The position numbers and the translations under genes were made by a program. This document shows, one piece after another, positions 18,213 to 28,800 of a DNA stretch of 64,000 nt. The stretch is from an uncultured Pirellulales bacterium (GTDB lineage Bacteria; Planctomycetota; Planctomycetia; Pirellulales; Thermoguttaceae): positions 23,532-87,531 of the forward strand of contig CALLPE010000012.1 in the NCBI GenBank assembly GCA_938015445.1, in the 5' to 3' direction. Under the pieces are notes generated by a model, which did not search any database, was not told the origin of the DNA, and saw nothing but the letters and a program-made list of their open reading frames with translations. Position 1 is the first letter of the stretch. The number at the start of each line of letters is the position of its first letter.

Positions 18213-20840
18213 ATGATCGACGCTGCCGTGATCCACATCGCCGTTGATACTGGATTGCCAGATACTGGATTCCCCAAGCTGCTTTCGCTGTCACCGGCAG
18301 CAAGACATGCCGTTCCGGCTGCTCTGCTGATTGCCGTCGTGTTGGCTGCTGCTGCTGCTGCTTTCGCCGCCGATGCGCCGCAGACGCCAGGCGAAGCTCC
18401 GCAGGTGACAGTCGTACCACATCCCCCTGTGGACGCTCAGCCCAAGCATTACGTGGGCAACCGTCCGCCGCTTCTGCCCAGTCCGCTGCTGAAGTTGCCT
18501 ATCGGGGCAGTCAAACCCGAAGGTTGGCTGCGCCGTCAATTGGAACTCCAAGCCGATGGGTTCATCGGCCACCTGAAAGAGCTTAGCGATTTTTTACGCG
18601 AGGATGGCAACGCCTGGCTTAGTCCTACCGGCGAAGGCCACAGCGGCTGGGAAGAAGTCCCCTACTGGCTCAAAGGCTACTGTGCCACGGCATACGTGCT
18701 GGGAAACGAGAAAATGATAGCCGAAGCCCGCAAATGGCTCGACGCCACCATCGCCTCGCAACGGGAGGACGGGTACTTCGGCCCCCGCTCCAATCTCACC
18801 CACGCCGGCGACGCCAAACGCCGCAAGCCCGACCTGTGGCCCAACATGATAATGCTCAATGCATTGCAGTCGTACTACGAATACTCGGGCGATAAGCGCG
18901 TGCTGGAGCTGATGACCCGCTACTTTCGCTGGCAACTGCAACTGCCGGCTGAGGACTTCCTGCCGCCATATTGGCAGCAGCAGCGCGCCGGCGACAACCT
19001 GCTGAGCGTCTACTGGCTTTACAATCGGACTGGCCAACCCTGGCTGCTGGAATTGGCGCAGAAAATCCATCGCCATACCGCCCCGTGGGAAAAAGGCGTG
19101 GCCAATTGGCACGGCGTGAACATCTGCCAGTGTTTCCGCGAACCGGCCACGTTCTACATGCAATCGAAAGATCACAAACATCTGCAAGCCACGATCAACA
19201 ACTATAACACGGTGATGGAGCTGTATGGTCAAGTGCCCGGCGGAATGTTCGCTGCCGACGAGAACTGTCGGCCCGGCTATTCCGACCCCCGTCAGTGCGC
19301 CGAGACCTGCTCGATGGTGGAAATGATGCTCTCCCACGAGATATTGTTGCGCATCACCGGCGAGGTGCTGTGGGCCGACCGCTGCGAGGAAGTGGCCTTC
19401 AACAGTTTGCCGGCTTCGATGACCGCCGATCTGAAGTCGTTGCGCTACCTGACCGCACCCAACCACATCCTCTCCGACCGCCACAACAAAGCCCCCGGCG
19501 TGCAAAACCACGGGCCGATGATGCTTTTCGACCCGCGTTCGCACCGCTGCTGCCAGCACAACGTGGGCCACGGTTGGCCCTATTTCACCGAAAGTCTGTG
19601 GCACGCCACCCCCGACGGCGGCTTGGCCGCCACGCTGTATGCCCCCTGCCAGGTGACGGCCAAGGTGGCCGCCGGCCAGGAGGTAACAATCGTGCAAACG
19701 ACCACATATCCCTTCGATGAGCATATCCAGTTGAAAATCTCCCTGAACAAGCCTTGCCGCTTTCCTCTGTATCTGCGTATTCCCGGCTGGTGTACCGATC
19801 CCCAAGTGACCATCTCCGGCAACCGCATCCCCATACCTAAAAACGCCACTGGATTCTTACGTCTGGACCACCAGTGGCATGAGGGCGACACCATCCTCGT
19901 TACATTCCCGATGGAGATCACCGTCAAGACTTGGGAAAAGAACCGCCGCAGCGTGTCGGTGGGGCGTGGCCCCTTGTGGTACTCGCTGCGAATCGAGGAG
20001 CGCTACGTGCGCGTGGGCGGCGACGACCGCTGGCCGGTGTGGGAAATCCACCCCGCCAGCCCATGGAACTATGGACTGGCAATGGAGGAAGACGCCAAGC
20101 AAGCTGGCCAGCCCGACGCCGCTGCGGGAACGACCGACGTTGCCAAGTTATTCACTGTCGAGAAAAAACCCTGGCCGGCCGACGATCAACCTTTCGCCGT
20201 TCCCGCTGCCCCGATCCAGTTGAAGACCAAAGCCCGCAAAATACCAGCCTGGCAGGCAGATGCTTTGGGGTTGGTGGGCCTGCTTCAAGATAGCCCGGCC
20301 TTATCGGAGGAACCTTTGGAGGAAATCACGCTTATTCCCATGGGCTGCGCGCGCTTGCGGATTAGTTCCTTTCCCACTGTAAGCACCAGTCCTACGGCGA
20401 ATAAATGGATAGCTCCGCCGCCCCGCGACAAAGCCACGGCCTCGCACTGCTTCCACAACGACACTGTGACGGCGCTTAACGATGGGTTGCTCCCGAAAAA
20501 CTCGGCCGATAACAGTATTCCCCGCTTCACATGGTGGGACCATCGAGGGACGAGCGAATGGGTGGAATACGAGTTCACACAGCCGCGCAAGGTTTCACAA
20601 GTCGAAGTGTACTGGTTCGATGACACCGGTCGCGGCCATTGCCGCGTGCCCAAGGCCTGGCGCGTGCAATGGCACGACGGGCGACAATGGCGCGATGTGT
20701 TACCCACCGGCCCATACCAGGTGGAAAAAGATAAGTGGAACACTACTACCTTCGAGCCAGTGACCACCAGCCGCATCCGCCTGGTAGTGGAACTGCAACC
20801 TCAGTTTTCCGCCGGAATCCTGGAATGGCGCGTAAAATAG
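18213..20840 (+). CDS. Secreted GH127 beta-L-arabinofuranosidase-like hydrolase with C-terminal discoidin-like domain
   Basis: Glycoside hydrolase family 127 (DUF1680) enzymes release L-arabinofuranose using a zinc-bound cysteine nucleophile. The 875-residue protein has E364-x-C366 (AETCS) and C446-C447 (HRCCQHN). These match the zinc/nucleophile set Glu, Cys, Cys, Cys of the characterised enzyme in order and spacing. A long (alpha/alpha)6 domain precedes them, beta-sandwich domains follow, and residues about 755-875 look like an F5/8-type carbohydrate-binding domain. The start at 18213 has AGGGAG 7 nt upstream. The leader is unusually long and has a DTGLPDTGFP repeat before its hydrophobic core (34-52). 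Export to the periplasm or cell surface is likely. Confidence 0.88.
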   Translation: MIDAAVIHIAVDTGLPDTGFPKLLSLSPAARHAVPAALLIAVVLAAAAAAFAADAPQTPGEAPQVTVVPHPPVDAQPKHYVGNRPPLLPSPLLKLPIGAVKPEGWLRRQLELQADGFIGHLKELSDFLREDGNAWLSPTGEGHSGWEEVPYWLKGYCATAYVLGNEKMIAEARKWLDATIASQREDGYFGPRSNLTHAGDAKRRKPDLWPNMIMLNALQSYYEYSGDKRVLELMTRYFRWQLQLPAEDFLPPYWQQQRAGDNLLSVYWLYNRTGQPWLLELAQKIHRHTAPWEKGVANWHGVNICQCFREPATFYMQSKDHKHLQATINNYNTVMELYGQVPGGMFAADENCRPGYSDPRQCAETCSMVEMMLSHEILLRITGEVLWADRCEEVAFNSLPASMTADLKSLRYLTAPNHILSDRHNKAPGVQNHGPMMLFDPRSHRCCQHNVGHGWPYFTESLWHATPDGGLAATLYAPCQVTAKVAAGQEVTIVQTTTYPFDEHIQLKISLNKPCRFPLYLRIPGWCTDPQVTISGNRIPIPKNATGFLRLDHQWHEGDTILVTFPMEITVKTWEKNRRSVSVGRGPLWYSLRIEERYVRVGGDDRWPVWEIHPASPWNYGLAMEEDAKQAGQPDAAAGTTDVAKLFTVEKKPWPADDQPFAVPAAPIQLKTKARKIPAWQADALGLVGLLQDSPALSEEPLEEITLIPMGCARLRISSFPTVSTSPTANKWIAPPPRDKATASHCFHNDTVTALNDGLLPKNSADNSIPRFTWWDHRGTSEWVEYEFTQPRKVSQVEVYWFDDTGRGHCRVPKAWRVQWHDGRQWRDVLPTGPYQVEKDKWNTTTFEPVTTSRIRLVVELQPQFSAGILEWRVK
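18246..18275 (+). repeat. Two in-frame 15-bp repeats in the GH127 leader
   Basis: GATACTGGATTGCCA is followed directly by GATACTGGATTCCCC, encoding DTGLP and DTGFP. This lengthens the n-region of the signal peptide by five residues. Confidence 0.85.
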
Positions 20841-21058
20841 TGGTTGGCGTTGCTGTGGGGCTGTCATGCAATCCGTGATCGTTGATACGCGCTCGACGCG
20901 TTCCCGCCGCCGAAAACAAGCGCGTTTGGTTGTGGGTAGCCATCCTATATCTTCCGGGTAGTCACGCAGGAGCCATACATAAACATATAAGAGCCATATA
21001 TACAGAGGCACATAAGAAGCAGTGGTGTACGGGACGAAGACATCGAGGAGACGTAGCT

Positions 21059-22390
21059 ATGACACGTGTACTTATGTGTTCGTTGGTGTGGTTGGTCGTA
21101 TCGTGCGGGGTTGCCCTCGCCGACGATTGGCCGCAATGGCTTGGCCCCCAGCGCGATAGCGTATACCGCGAGGACGGCATTGTGGAACGTTTTCCCGCAG
21201 GCGGGTTGAAGATCAAATGGCGCACTCCGCTCGGATGGGGATACTCTGGACCGGCGGTAGCCGCCGGGCGCGTGTATGTGATGGATTATCAACTGACCGC
21301 CGGGAAGATCGCCAACAACCCTGGCGCTGTAGACCGCTTGGAGGGCAAGGAACGAGTGCTGTGCCTCAGCGCCGGTACTGGGGAAATTTTGTGGAAGCAC
21401 GAGTACGACCGCCCCTATGCCATTTCCTTCGGCGGCGGGCCGCGCACCACTGTCACCGTGGACGGCGATCGGGTGTTCGCTCTGGGGGCGGAAGGGAATC
21501 TTTGGTGCCTCGAAGCCGCTACCGGAAAAGTGCTGTGGAGCAAGGATTTCGTCAAAGACTACGGAGCCAAAACGCCAATGTGGGGAGTAACTGCACATCC
21601 GCTGGTCGATGGCGAAGTGCTTTATTGCCTGGTCGGTGGCCCCAAGGGTGTGGCAGTTGCCCTAGACAAACGCACTGGAAAGGAATTGTGGTGGGCATTG
21701 GAGGCGAAAGACCCAGGGTACTGTCCGCCGACGCTGATCGCCACCAGCACTGGCAAACAACTGTTGATATGGCATCCCCAAGCGCTCAACAGCGTCGATC
21801 CGGCGACGGGAAAGTCGTACTGGTCGGTTCCACTTGCGCCGGCTTATGGAATGTCGATTGCCGCGCCGCGCATTTCTGGACCGTTTTTATTCGCCACCGG
21901 TATCGGCACGCAAGCAGTGCTGCTTAAGCTGCACGAGGACAAACCCGCTGTCTCAGAAGTGTGGCGCGGACAAGCCAAGACAGCCGTGTATTGCGCCACC
22001 GCCACTCCGTTCATCGATGGAGACGTGATTTACGGCTGCGACGAAGGCGGAGCTCTGGTGGCCGCGCGATTGGCCACCGGGGAACGCCTCTGGCAAACCA
22101 CCGAACCAACGTTGGGGAAACAAGGTCGCGGCCGGTACGGCACTGCGTTCATCGTCAAGCATAAAGAGCGCTTTTTCCTGTTCAGCGAAACCGGCGACCT
22201 GATACTGGCCAAACTCTCGCCCAAAGGATACCAGGAAATATCACGTTTCCATGTGCTGGAACCGACCAACACGTGCTTCGGGCGCCCGGTGGTGTGGAGC
22301 CATCCGGCCTTCGCTGCGCGATCGTGTTTCGCCCGCAACGATAAGGAAATCGTGTGCGTCGATTTGGCCGCGGACTCAGTGGCGGAGTGA
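21059..22390 (+). CDS. Exported PQQ-like beta-propeller protein
   Basis: The 443-residue product has a signal peptide (residues 1-22, ending VALA-DD). It then has the planctomycete motif DWPQWLGPQRDSVYRE and repeated PQQ-propeller blades (G.V...D..TG..LW, for example LSAGTGEILWKHEYDRP, LEAATGKVLWSKDF, LDKRTGKELWW). PQQ-like propellers without catalytic partners usually act as extracytoplasmic binding scaffolds or dehydrogenase-like proteins of unknown substrate. The ATG at 21059 has GAGGAG 8 nt upstream; the frame upstream of it is not conserved. The leader at 20970-21010 is AT rich and repeats GAGCCATA. A possible partner is the GH127 gene just upstream on the same strand. Confidence 0.85.
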   Translation: MTRVLMCSLVWLVVSCGVALADDWPQWLGPQRDSVYREDGIVERFPAGGLKIKWRTPLGWGYSGPAVAAGRVYVMDYQLTAGKIANNPGAVDRLEGKERVLCLSAGTGEILWKHEYDRPYAISFGGGPRTTVTVDGDRVFALGAEGNLWCLEAATGKVLWSKDFVKDYGAKTPMWGVTAHPLVDGEVLYCLVGGPKGVAVALDKRTGKELWWALEAKDPGYCPPTLIATSTGKQLLIWHPQALNSVDPATGKSYWSVPLAPAYGMSIAAPRISGPFLFATGIGTQAVLLKLHEDKPAVSEVWRGQAKTAVYCATATPFIDGDVIYGCDEGGALVAARLATGERLWQTTEPTLGKQGRGRYGTAFIVKHKERFFLFSETGDLILAKLSPKGYQEISRFHVLEPTNTCFGRPVVWSHPAFAARSCFARNDKEIVCVDLAADSVAE

Positions 22391-22602
22391 ATTGCCTGGC
22401 CAGCCCGCAAGCATTGTCGAACTGAGTACCCCACGGCTGGGCACTGGCCGCAAAGCGGCAGAAAAGGACGACTGCACGTGGCAGTCTCTCGAGCTGGGAG
22501 GTTGGCAATCGCCGATCCGGGACGTCATACTGCGCACCCAGACCGAGTTTGCTGCCTCCAGCGCCAGGCTTCATCTAGAGCCAGCCGTGCGCTGAAACAC
22601 GC

Positions 22603-22779
22603 CTACTGTTCGCTGCTTTTGAGTTTGGCCAGTTCAGCTTCTGCGGCTGCCAGTTGGTCTTCGAGGTTTTTCAGTTCCCGTAAGTCGTCCGGCTGTTTTT
22701 TCTCGGCCGAAAGCCGTTGCCGCAGTTGCTGGATGCGCTGGTTGAGCACCTGGATTCGTTTTTTGCTTTTCTTGTCCAT
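22603..22779 (-). CDS. Small charged coiled-coil protein (58 aa)
   Basis: The short frame starts at ATG 22779 (MDKKSKKRIQVLNQRIQQLRQRL) and continues as one amphipathic charged helix with heptad Leu/Val spacing to the end. AAGG lies about 9 nt before the ATG. Similar mini-proteins occur in planctomycete genomes as far as I recall, but no function is known. The frame upstream of the ATG codes for Cys-rich sequence unlike protein and is left out. Confidence 0.65.
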   Translation of the reverse strand: MDKKSKKRIQVLNQRIQQLRQRLSAEKKQPDDLRELKNLEDQLAAAEAELAKLKSSEQ

Positions 22780-23799
22780 GTTCTGCTGCCTTGCTGGCTC
22801 GGCGAAAATCGGCGAAAGAAGGTCACGATTCGTGCTCCAAACATCAGTATAGACTGAACATCTGCGGCAGAAAACGAATCCTGCCGCCAGACATCCGTGG
22901 CAGCCAGCGTTGCCGGTGGGAAACGCCATGAGCCACCGCTGGCAGCCCCAGCAACAGCCCCGTCAGGTCATCGATAAGCTTCGCCTGGCAATACAGATGT
23001 GGCGTTCGTCGTGGTTTTGATTATCGAGGCGACGCTTGGTAGCGCCCGGCCAAGTGACGTTGGCACGGTGAATCGGCCCGGCGGAGTCGCTTCGCACGGT
23101 GAACTGGTCGTGTCACACAGCCCCATCACCGCAGTTCTACCCCGCGTGTAGTCCGCCAACGCCCAACGTCGTGCTGAATGCACTAGAAAAATGCTTTATG
23201 CACCGGGGCAAATGTTTGCAAGCCGGTGGCGTCGAAGGACCAGAAGCCGAACCGCCTGCGGGCGGCGCCGGCGCGGACGCTTGACGATGGCCGTCGCGGC
23301 TGTTATTGTAAAGTGCTCACATCTCCGGCAGCGCGGCTCACTGTGAGGGCGGCTATCGCCGGCCCGTAGGGACGCACAGGCGCAACCGGCCGGTGGGCAA
23401 TTGTGCAACCCTTGGCAGCCGATACGGTCGGCAGTCGACTCGCCGCAGGCGAGGCTGGTTGCTTCCTCCGACATCGATGATTTTGCGGCAGCGGATTCCC
23501 ACAATACCAGCGCCAGGTAGAACACGCGCGGGGCTAGACAGCGGACCGGAGGCAGCGTGGGCTAGACTTTGCAAGGTGAGCGTATGCGCACAGCGCGCGA
23601 TTATCCAAGTATGATCGTAGTGGGCGGTGGTGGCCCAAAGTTGTCGGCTGTGGTTAGCTGGGGCGCTGGCCAACCCACACCAGTCGCCTTGCAAATTATA
23701 GCGAGAAATCGGCGTATTACGTTGTAATAAGCAGTCCTAGTTTATTTCCTGTTGTTTGGTCCAGTAAGTTTGTCATTTGGTCAGTAGGAGAAGTTATCT
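22780..23799. other. 1-kb gap without a gene, rich in stem-loops
   Basis: No frame here resembles a protein. Clear inverted repeats are GCGGCAG/CTGCCGC (22864-22870/22881-22887), CACCGG/CCGGTG with an inner GCAAA/TTTGC (23201-23228), CCGCC/GGCGG (23252-23265) and CTCGCC/GGCGAG (23439-23453). The 9-mer GGGCTAGAC occurs at 23531 and 23559, 28 bases apart. No tmRNA, RNase P, SRP or tRNA signature was seen. The last 100 bases are AT rich and should hold the pckG promoter. Confidence 0.5.
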
Positions 23800-25692
23800 G
23801 TGCAAGACGACCCGACGACTGTATTGCGTAACAAGCTCGACGGCGAGAACTACCAGCGACTGATAGCCATCGACAACGAGCGGTTGCACCGTTTCGTGGC
23901 CGACGCCATAGTGCTTTGCGAGCCAGAAACTGTGCTGGTGCTGGACGATTCGCCGGAAGCTGTGGAAATGTCGCGGCGCCGGGCCGTGCAGTCAGGCGAA
24001 GAGCTGCCGCTGAAAACGGAAGGGCATACCGTCCACTTCGACGGCATGGACGATCAGGGCAGAGATCGCGAGGTAACCAAGTACCTCGTGCCCGAAGGCG
24101 ACAGCCTCTCCAAGGCACTCAACCAAGTGGAGCGCCGGCAAGGGCTGGCAGAAGTCCGCGGGCTGCTGAAAGGTTCGATGCGCGGGCGGACGATGATCGT
24201 CCGCTTCATGTCGCTGGGGCCGACCGACTCGGCCTTCAGCATCCCTTGCGTAGAATGCACCGATTCGTGGTATGTTTCCCACAGTTTGAATCTGCTGTAC
24301 CGGTTGGGTTACGAGCAGTTCAAACACCTCGGTCCCAAGGCGCACTTCTTCGCCACGTTGCACTCTGCCGGGAAGATGGACGAAAGGATGATTAGCGTCG
24401 AGTCGGACAAGAAGCGCATCTACATCGACTACACTACCGACACTGTCTACAGTGTCAACACCCAATACGCTGGCAACACCGTGGGGCTGAAGAAGTTGGC
24501 CCTGCGGTTGACGATCCGCAAGGCCGACCGCGAGGGCTGGCTGGCCGAGCACATGTTCCTCATGGGCGTCCACGGCCCTGGAGGCCGAAAGACCTATTTC
24601 GCCGGAGCATTCCCCAGTGCTTGCGGGAAGACTTCCACGGCCATGCTCCCTGGGGAAACCATCCTCGGCGACGACATCGCCTACTTCCGCGCTGTGGATG
24701 GGCAGTGCCGGGCCGCCAATGCCGAGTCGGGTATTTTCGGCATCATCCAGAATGTCAATGCCCAGGACGATCCGGCCATTTGGGATGTGCTGACAAAGCC
24801 GGGCGAGGTCATCTTCTCTAACGTACTGGTTAACGACGGTGTTCCATATTGGTTGGGAATGGGGAAAGAAATCCCGTCAGAAGGAGTGAACTTTTCTGGC
24901 CAGTGGTTCAAGGGAAAGACCGACGCCAAAGGCAACGAGATTCCACCCGCGCATAAAAATGCCCGTTACGCCGTGGCTCTGCACGCCTTGATGAACTGCG
25001 ACTCCGAGTTGGAGAATCCCGAAGGAGTCGTGTTGGGTGGAATCATGTACGGCGGCCGCGACGCTCACGGGTACGTGCCTGTACAACAAAGTTTCGACTG
25101 GGCGCACGGCATCGTTGCTTACGGGGCGGCGTTGGAGACGGAAACCACCTTCGCCATCCTCGGTGAGGAAGGTGTTCCCGAAATCAATCTGATGAGCATC
25201 CAGGACTTCGTCTCCATTCCCTTAGGCAAGTACATCCGCAACAACCTGGAGTTCGGCAAACGGGTGACCAGCCCGCCGCTCATCTTCGGGGTAAATTACT
25301 TTTTGCGCGACCGTCAGGGCAAGTTCCTCAATGCCGTGCGCGACAAGCACGTGTGGGTAAAGTGGATGGAACTGCGCGTGCATGGCGACGCCGGGGCGAT
25401 CCGCACTCCCACCGGAATGATTCCCCGTTACGAGGACCTCAAACCCCTGTTCAAGCAACTGTTGGGCAAAGAGTATCCTTACGAGTCGTATGCCGAGCAG
25501 TTCACTATCCGCGTGCCGGAAAACCTGGCTAAGGTAGAGCGCGTAGAGAAGTTCTACCGCACCGAAGTCGCCGACGCGCCGGCCGAGCTGTTCGCCGTCT
25601 TGGACGCCCAGCGGCAGCGTTTGCTGCGGGCCAGAGAGAAGTTCGGCGACTATATAACGCCCCAGTCCTTCGTCAAGGAACCCGTGGCGTAA
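23800..25692 (+). CDS. pckG: Phosphoenolpyruvate carboxykinase (GTP)
   Basis: This cytoplasmic enzyme converts oxaloacetate and GTP to PEP, GDP and CO2 for gluconeogenesis (or the reverse). The 630-residue product has the GTP-type P-loop PSACGKT (272-278) including the reactive C275 and K277, then GDDIAYFR, FSGQWFKGKTDA and GVNYFLRD. This places it in the GTP class and not the ATP class. The GTG start at 23800 has AGGAG at 23786-23790, 9 nt upstream. A GTP-dependent enzyme together with the sugar-degrading genes fits a chemo-organotroph. Confidence 0.95.
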   Translation: MQDDPTTVLRNKLDGENYQRLIAIDNERLHRFVADAIVLCEPETVLVLDDSPEAVEMSRRRAVQSGEELPLKTEGHTVHFDGMDDQGRDREVTKYLVPEGDSLSKALNQVERRQGLAEVRGLLKGSMRGRTMIVRFMSLGPTDSAFSIPCVECTDSWYVSHSLNLLYRLGYEQFKHLGPKAHFFATLHSAGKMDERMISVESDKKRIYIDYTTDTVYSVNTQYAGNTVGLKKLALRLTIRKADREGWLAEHMFLMGVHGPGGRKTYFAGAFPSACGKTSTAMLPGETILGDDIAYFRAVDGQCRAANAESGIFGIIQNVNAQDDPAIWDVLTKPGEVIFSNVLVNDGVPYWLGMGKEIPSEGVNFSGQWFKGKTDAKGNEIPPAHKNARYAVALHALMNCDSELENPEGVVLGGIMYGGRDAHGYVPVQQSFDWAHGIVAYGAALETETTFAILGEEGVPEINLMSIQDFVSIPLGKYIRNNLEFGKRVTSPPLIFGVNYFLRDRQGKFLNAVRDKHVWVKWMELRVHGDAGAIRTPTGMIPRYEDLKPLFKQLLGKEYPYESYAEQFTIRVPENLAKVERVEKFYRTEVADAPAELFAVLDAQRQRLLRAREKFGDYITPQSFVKEPVA

Positions 25693-25699
25693 GGCGGCT

Positions 25700-25737
25700 G
25701 GTGCAACTCCGCCGGTAAGGTGCAACTCCGCCGGTAA
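25700..25737. repeat. Two perfect tandem 19-bp repeats after pckG
   Basis: GGTGCAACTCCGCCGGTAA occurs at 25700-25718 and again directly at 25719-25737, eight bases after the pckG stop. A weak stem, GCCGC (25822-25826) with GCGGC (25841-25845), lies further on between the convergent pckG and glnE genes. Confidence 0.95.
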
Positions 25738-25866
25738 CATCTACCGACCTACGCTCAGCGGCCCCGGACCAGCAGATGACGCGCGACAATGAAGCCGCGA
25801 TAAGCGCGCAACCGCGGTGCAGCCGCACCCTTCAGGTGTAGCGGCAGGGGCCATACATTGGCTGGG

Positions 25867-28800
25867 CTAGTCGCTTTCGGCGGCGAAGATTTTTTGGAAT
25901 CGCTGCCGGATTTGCCGGGTGGCGCTTTCAAAATCTTCCAGCAACAAGGTAACGTCTGCATAGCGCAGCAGATGGGCCAGTTTGGCCAATTCGATCGGGT
26001 CTTGCGGCAAGCGGTCGCGGGCAGGCGAGTTAAGCAAGCAAAGCCTAGTTTCGATTATCCGCAGCAGCCGGTAAGCGTAATAGAGGTAATCGTAATCGTC
26101 GGCCGTCAGATGGCCAGCTCGGTACAGTTCGGCCAGGCCGGCCAATGTATTGGGGGTTCGCAGGGCGGGATTATCGGCCCCGTATTTTAGCTGGAGCATT
26201 TGCACCAAAAACTCGATGTCCACGATTCCGCCGGGACCGCGCTTCAGGTCGCCTGCGGCGGCGGCCTGTTCCAGCCGGTGGCGCATGTGGCGGATTTGCT
26301 CCAGATGCTCCGGCTGCCATGGCGAACAGAACATCGCTCGCTCTACCACCTCAGTTGCCTGACGCGCTATGCCTGGCGAGCCAAAGACCACACGGGCTTT
26401 GCACAATGCCTGGCGTTCCCAAAGCTGGGCCTCCGCCTGGCGGAAGTACCGTTCGAACTCGGTCAGCGAGGTAGCCAATACGCCGCTGCGGCCGGTGGGG
26501 CGCAGACGGGCGTCGATCTCGTAGAGCTTTCCTGCCGGTCCCACCCGCCCACAAGCCCTGATGATCCGCTGCCCCAATTCGCTGAAGAAATGCCGGTTGG
26601 AGGTGCTGTGAGCTTTAACGTCGAATTGCGGGGGTAAGGTGTGGCCGTCGGCTTCGTAAAGGAAGACCACGTCCAGGTCGCTATGATAGTTCAGTTCTCT
26701 GCCTCCCAGTTTGCCCATTGCCAGGATCACAAACTCGCACGGCTCACCAGCGCGAGGTCCATCGGCCACGGTCGGGCAGCCGAACTTCGTTAGCAGATTC
26801 CGATATTCCCGGGCGGCGATCTGCTCCAGAGCGGTTTCGGCCACGTCGCTCAGCGCAGCGACGACCTGTTCCAAGTCCTCTTTTCCCAGCAGGTCGCGCA
26901 CCCCGATCCGCAAATGCTGGTCATTTTTGAAACTGTGCAGAATCGGGTCCAGGTCTTCTGCGCCCCGGCACAAGTCGGCCAGCGTGGCTTGCAACCACCG
27001 CCGGGAAGGCAGTTTGTCCAGGACCAGGCTGTCCATCAGGCTGTCGATCATCCCGGGGTTGCTGACTAGCATTCCTGACAAATACGGGCTGTAGGCGCAT
27101 ATTTCCACGTACAAGTGCAAGCTGGGCGGATTGAAACTGAACAGCTCCCACAACACACCCTTGCCGCCCAGCGAGTCGCTCACCTGGCACAGGTTGACCA
27201 GCGTGGCGTCGGGGTCAGCGGTATTGGCGATGGCCTGCAACAGGCGAGGGGCGATCGCCGCCAGGAAGTGCCGGCACCGTCGGGTAGAAAGAAACCGCAG
27301 TTTCTCTTCGGCCAGAGCCATCAGGTTCTGATAAGCCTGCTGGATGTCGCGGAAGCGATATTTGCTCAGCACGGTGGCGATCTGTTCCGGCGAAGGCTCG
27401 GGATCGAGCACCAGGTCCACTTCAGGCTCTGTTTGGACTTCGTCGCTGAAGGCATGATGCAGCAAATGGTCCAGGATGCGGCGGTTCAGCTCGGTGCGAT
27501 GGCAGTAGTCGGCCATGAATCGCTGACGGGCTGCCTGCCGATCGGCCTGGCTATAGCCCAGCCGCAAAGCCAGTTTGGCCAGTTCGTCGGGGTCTTCTGG
27601 CAAGGTATGAGTTTGCAAGTCGAACATGATTTGCAGCCGATGTTCGACCTTCCGCAGAAAGCTGTAATTGCTTTCCAGTATCGCCCGCTCCTGGTCGGTC
27701 AGGCAGCCAGCCTGTCCCAGTCGAGCAATGGCTTCCAAGGTGTTGCCGGTGCGCAATTGCGGCAGCTCCGCGCCATTGAGCAGTTGGAGGAACTGGATAG
27801 CAAACTCGACGTCGCGGATGCCTCCGCGGCCGGTCTTCACGTTGCGCCGATCGCCCCCGGAACGGTGTGCCTGTTGCTCGATCCGTCGCTTCAGGGCCTT
27901 GATGCCGGCGATGTCGGCGGTGCTGAGGTACCGCGGGTAGATCCACGGTGTAAGCCGGCGCAAAAACTCTTCGCCCAGCCGCAAGTCGCCGGCCACCGGT
28001 CGGGCTTTGATGTACGCCTGCCGTTCCCAGGTACGGCCCCGCAGGTCGTAGTAGGCCAACGCGCTAGCGACGCTGGCGACCATCGGGCCGCGGCTTCCTT
28101 CCGGCCGCAAGCGGAGATCGACCCGATAGGCTGCCCCAAGCTCGGTAATTTCGGTCAACAGGCGGACCAGTTCCCGCGCCAGGAGCTGAAAGAACTCGGC
28201 GTTGCCGGTGGGACGCTGGCCGTCGGTGCGACCCTCGCCGTCGTAGAACATCACTAGGTCGATGTCGCTGGAGTAGTTTAGTTCCAGGCCACCTAGTTTA
28301 CCCAATCCCAATACGACCAGCCGGGCCACTTGGCCGTCGGCGGCGCGCGGCACGCCGCGCTGCTCGACCAGTTTGCGGTAGGCTGCCTGCAACGCGGCCT
28401 CGACGATGGCGTCGGCCAGATAGCTGATCTGCGCAGCGACTGTGGCCAGGCTTTGCTCGCGGATGATGTCGCCGTAAGCGATGCGCAGCGTTTCGCGGCG
28501 CTTGAAGCGACGCAGGGCACGCAGCACCATCGGTCTGTGCTCCAGCGCGAGCACCTCGGCAGTCAGCTCGTCGACCAGCGCTTGCCGGGAAACCGGCTGT
28601 CCTTCGGTCAGCCGCAACAGATCGAAACCTTCAGGATCGACTATTAACAACTCGCTCAGGTACTGACTGGTGGAGAAGATTTGCAGCAGCACCGGCAGGG
28701 CTTCCGGATCGCGCTCGAACAGCGTCCCGATGGCCAGCGGATTCCGCGCGGCGGCCACGAAACGGTCCAGATTGTTCAGCGCCATGTCGGCGTCGGCGCA

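Noticed and set aside
20882..21058. 59-residue N-terminal extension of the PQQ propeller protein
   Set aside because: The ATG at 21059 has a GAGGAG SD and begins a clean signal peptide; the upstream part has neither.
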